From Arthrobacter livingstonensis (lineage in GTDB: Bacteria; Actinomycetota; Actinomycetes; Actinomycetales; Micrococcaceae), in assembly GCF_003219815.1 (NCBI RefSeq), contig NZ_QJVD01000002.1, positions 205,574 to 269,573 on the forward strand: DNA of 64,000 nt, written 5' to 3'. The notes below the pieces were generated by a model. The model did not search any database. It was not told the origin of the DNA and was given only the letters and a program-made list of their open reading frames with translations. The position numbers and the translations under genes were made by a program. Shown here piece after piece: positions 63,100-64,000 of the stretch. Every line of letters begins with the position of its first letter. Positions within the stretch are counted from its first letter, which is position 1.

Positions 63100-63105
63100 A
63101 TCGTA
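63100..63105 (-). promoter_or_regulatory. Leaderless -10 box for ychF
   Basis: TACGAT on the minus strand, 6 bases before the GTG at 63093. Confidence 0.55.
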
Positions 63106-63190
63106 CCGGCCGGGCCACCCTTTCGCTGCCTGCAGCGAATACGCGGCACCGCCAGCCCAGCATGTCAGTTCCTCGTGGGAAGGTGATTAC

Positions 63191-64000
63191 ATGACTGGAA
63201 TTGGATGGCTTGTGGCGGTATTGATGTTGTTGGCCGGGCTGCTGGCGGGTGCCGCCGTGGCGGCGTGGCTGCTGCGCGGGCGGTTGCTGGCCGCACAGGA
63301 AGAGGCTGCGGCTGCGCAACGGCGGGCAGGCGAGGTGAACGCGAACTTTGCCGCAGCGGATGCCGAACGCAGGCTGCTGTTCAACCAGAACCGGGCGCTG
63401 TCCGCGCAGCAGTCCTCGGATTCTTCCGTGCTCCAGGCCCTGGGGCCCGTCTCGGAAAAGTTGACGGCAGTCCAGCGCCAGGTGGCGCTGCTGGAACGGG
63501 ACCGGGTGGAGCAGTATGGCCAGCTGGCCGAGCAGTTGCGTGAGGCCAAGAACGCAGACGCCCGGCTCCTGGCCACCACCACGTCCCTGGAGTCCGCCCT
63601 GCGGTCCAACAGTGCACGGGGCAAGTGGGGCGAGGTGCAACTGCGCCGCGTGGTGGAGGCGGCGGGCATGCTGGCCCACGTCGACTTTGACGAACAAGTC
63701 CACACGACTACGGACGACGGCGCCCACCGCCCCGACATGGTGGTGCGGCTGCCCGGGGGCAAGGAGCTGGTGCTGGATGCGAAGGTGCCGCTGTCCTCCT
63801 ACCTTCACGCGCACGACGCCGGCCCCGGCGCGGGTGCCTTGGCCGACGAACACCTGGCCCGCCATGCGAAGGCGGTCAAGGCCCACGTCGATGCGCTGGC
63901 CGCCAAGAAGTATTGGGCGTCGGCCCACAACTCACCGGAACTGGTGATTTGTTTTGTCCCGGTGGAATCCATCCTGTCTTCGGCCCTGACCGCGGACCCC
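63191..64000 (+). CDS. rmuC: DNA recombination protein RmuC, 3' end outside window
   Basis: 270 codons are open to the window end. An N-terminal membrane helix (MTGIGWLVAVLMLLAGLLAG) is followed by a coiled coil (about 30-130) and the RmuC nuclease-like domain: SNSARGKWGEVQLRRVVEAA, GAHRPDMVVRLPGGKELVLD, AKVPLSSYL, and LVICFVPVESILSSAL. RmuC limits inversions at short repeats. GGAAGG lies 7 bases before the ATG at 63191. Divergent from ychF with about 95 bases between starts. Confidence 0.92.
   Translation, partial: MTGIGWLVAVLMLLAGLLAGAAVAAWLLRGRLLAAQEEAAAAQRRAGEVNANFAAADAERRLLFNQNRALSAQQSSDSSVLQALGPVSEKLTAVQRQVALLERDRVEQYGQLAEQLREAKNADARLLATTTSLESALRSNSARGKWGEVQLRRVVEAAGMLAHVDFDEQVHTTTDDGAHRPDMVVRLPGGKELVLDAKVPLSSYLHAHDAGPGAGALADEHLARHAKAVKAHVDALAAKKYWASAHNSPELVICFVPVESILSSALTADP

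Overview
The window is G+C-rich chromosomal DNA from an actinobacterium, most likely an Arthrobacter-like member of the Micrococcaceae. The markers are a mycothiol biosynthesis deacetylase (mshB), the actinobacterial forms of dapD, dapC and dapE, a DUF3117 protein, a DUF3090/SCO1664 pair, and a sigE-tatB-mrp-MgtE gene order that resembles the mycobacterial sigE neighbourhood. The genus is an inference from gene content; no rRNA or tRNA gene was recognised.

Layout. 0-4.6 kb is a decayed accessory stretch: the end of a umuD-like SOS gene with a LexA box, a PucR-type regulator remnant, a frameshifted DUF664 gene, an intact rifampin-monooxygenase-like gene, an IS transposase remnant and a frameshifted membrane protein. 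4.8-7.6 kb holds small stress or enzyme genes (RibD-like reductase, two DUF1801 proteins, a P-loop kinase, a ferritin-like protein). 7.6-14.6 kb holds an RNB ribonuclease, a DEAD-box helicase, an orphan beta-class DNA methyltransferase, a PHP phosphoesterase and an aminopeptidase P. 14.7-25.4 kb holds a winged-helix regulator pair, a general stress protein, MgtE/CBS and DUF1003 proteins, Mrp, TatB, SigE, an O-methyltransferase, DUF3117, a PIG-V-like mannosyltransferase, tag, a DivIVA-domain protein and a LOG-family protein. 25.5-28.9 kb is a gluABCD glutamate uptake operon.

28.9-42.2 kb carries three lysine/diaminopimelate genes (dapE, dapD, dapC) with fdxA and citrate synthase. Between the divergent dapE and dapD lies a FAS1 lipoprotein-SigK-RskA-molybdopterin oxidoreductase module that recalls the mycobacterial SigK regulon. 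42.3-54 kb holds mshB, a four-component oligopeptide ABC transporter (oppABC plus a fused double ATPase), typA and a second solute-binding lipoprotein. 54-61.7 kb is accessory (DUF664, VOC, ICMT-like, DUF4177, an RCC1-repeat protein, MsrA) and ends in a histidine phosphatase-DUF3090-SCO1664 cluster. ychF and a partial rmuC close the window.

Two patterns run through the window. First, at least sixteen genes start 6-7 nt after a TANNNT hexamer and most of them lack a Shine-Dalgarno sequence, which points to widespread leaderless transcription and helps choose starts. Second, convergent gene pairs are separated by long, nearly perfect hairpins or tandem hairpin repeats, including one dispersed palindrome present twice and a 59-bp unit repeated three times.
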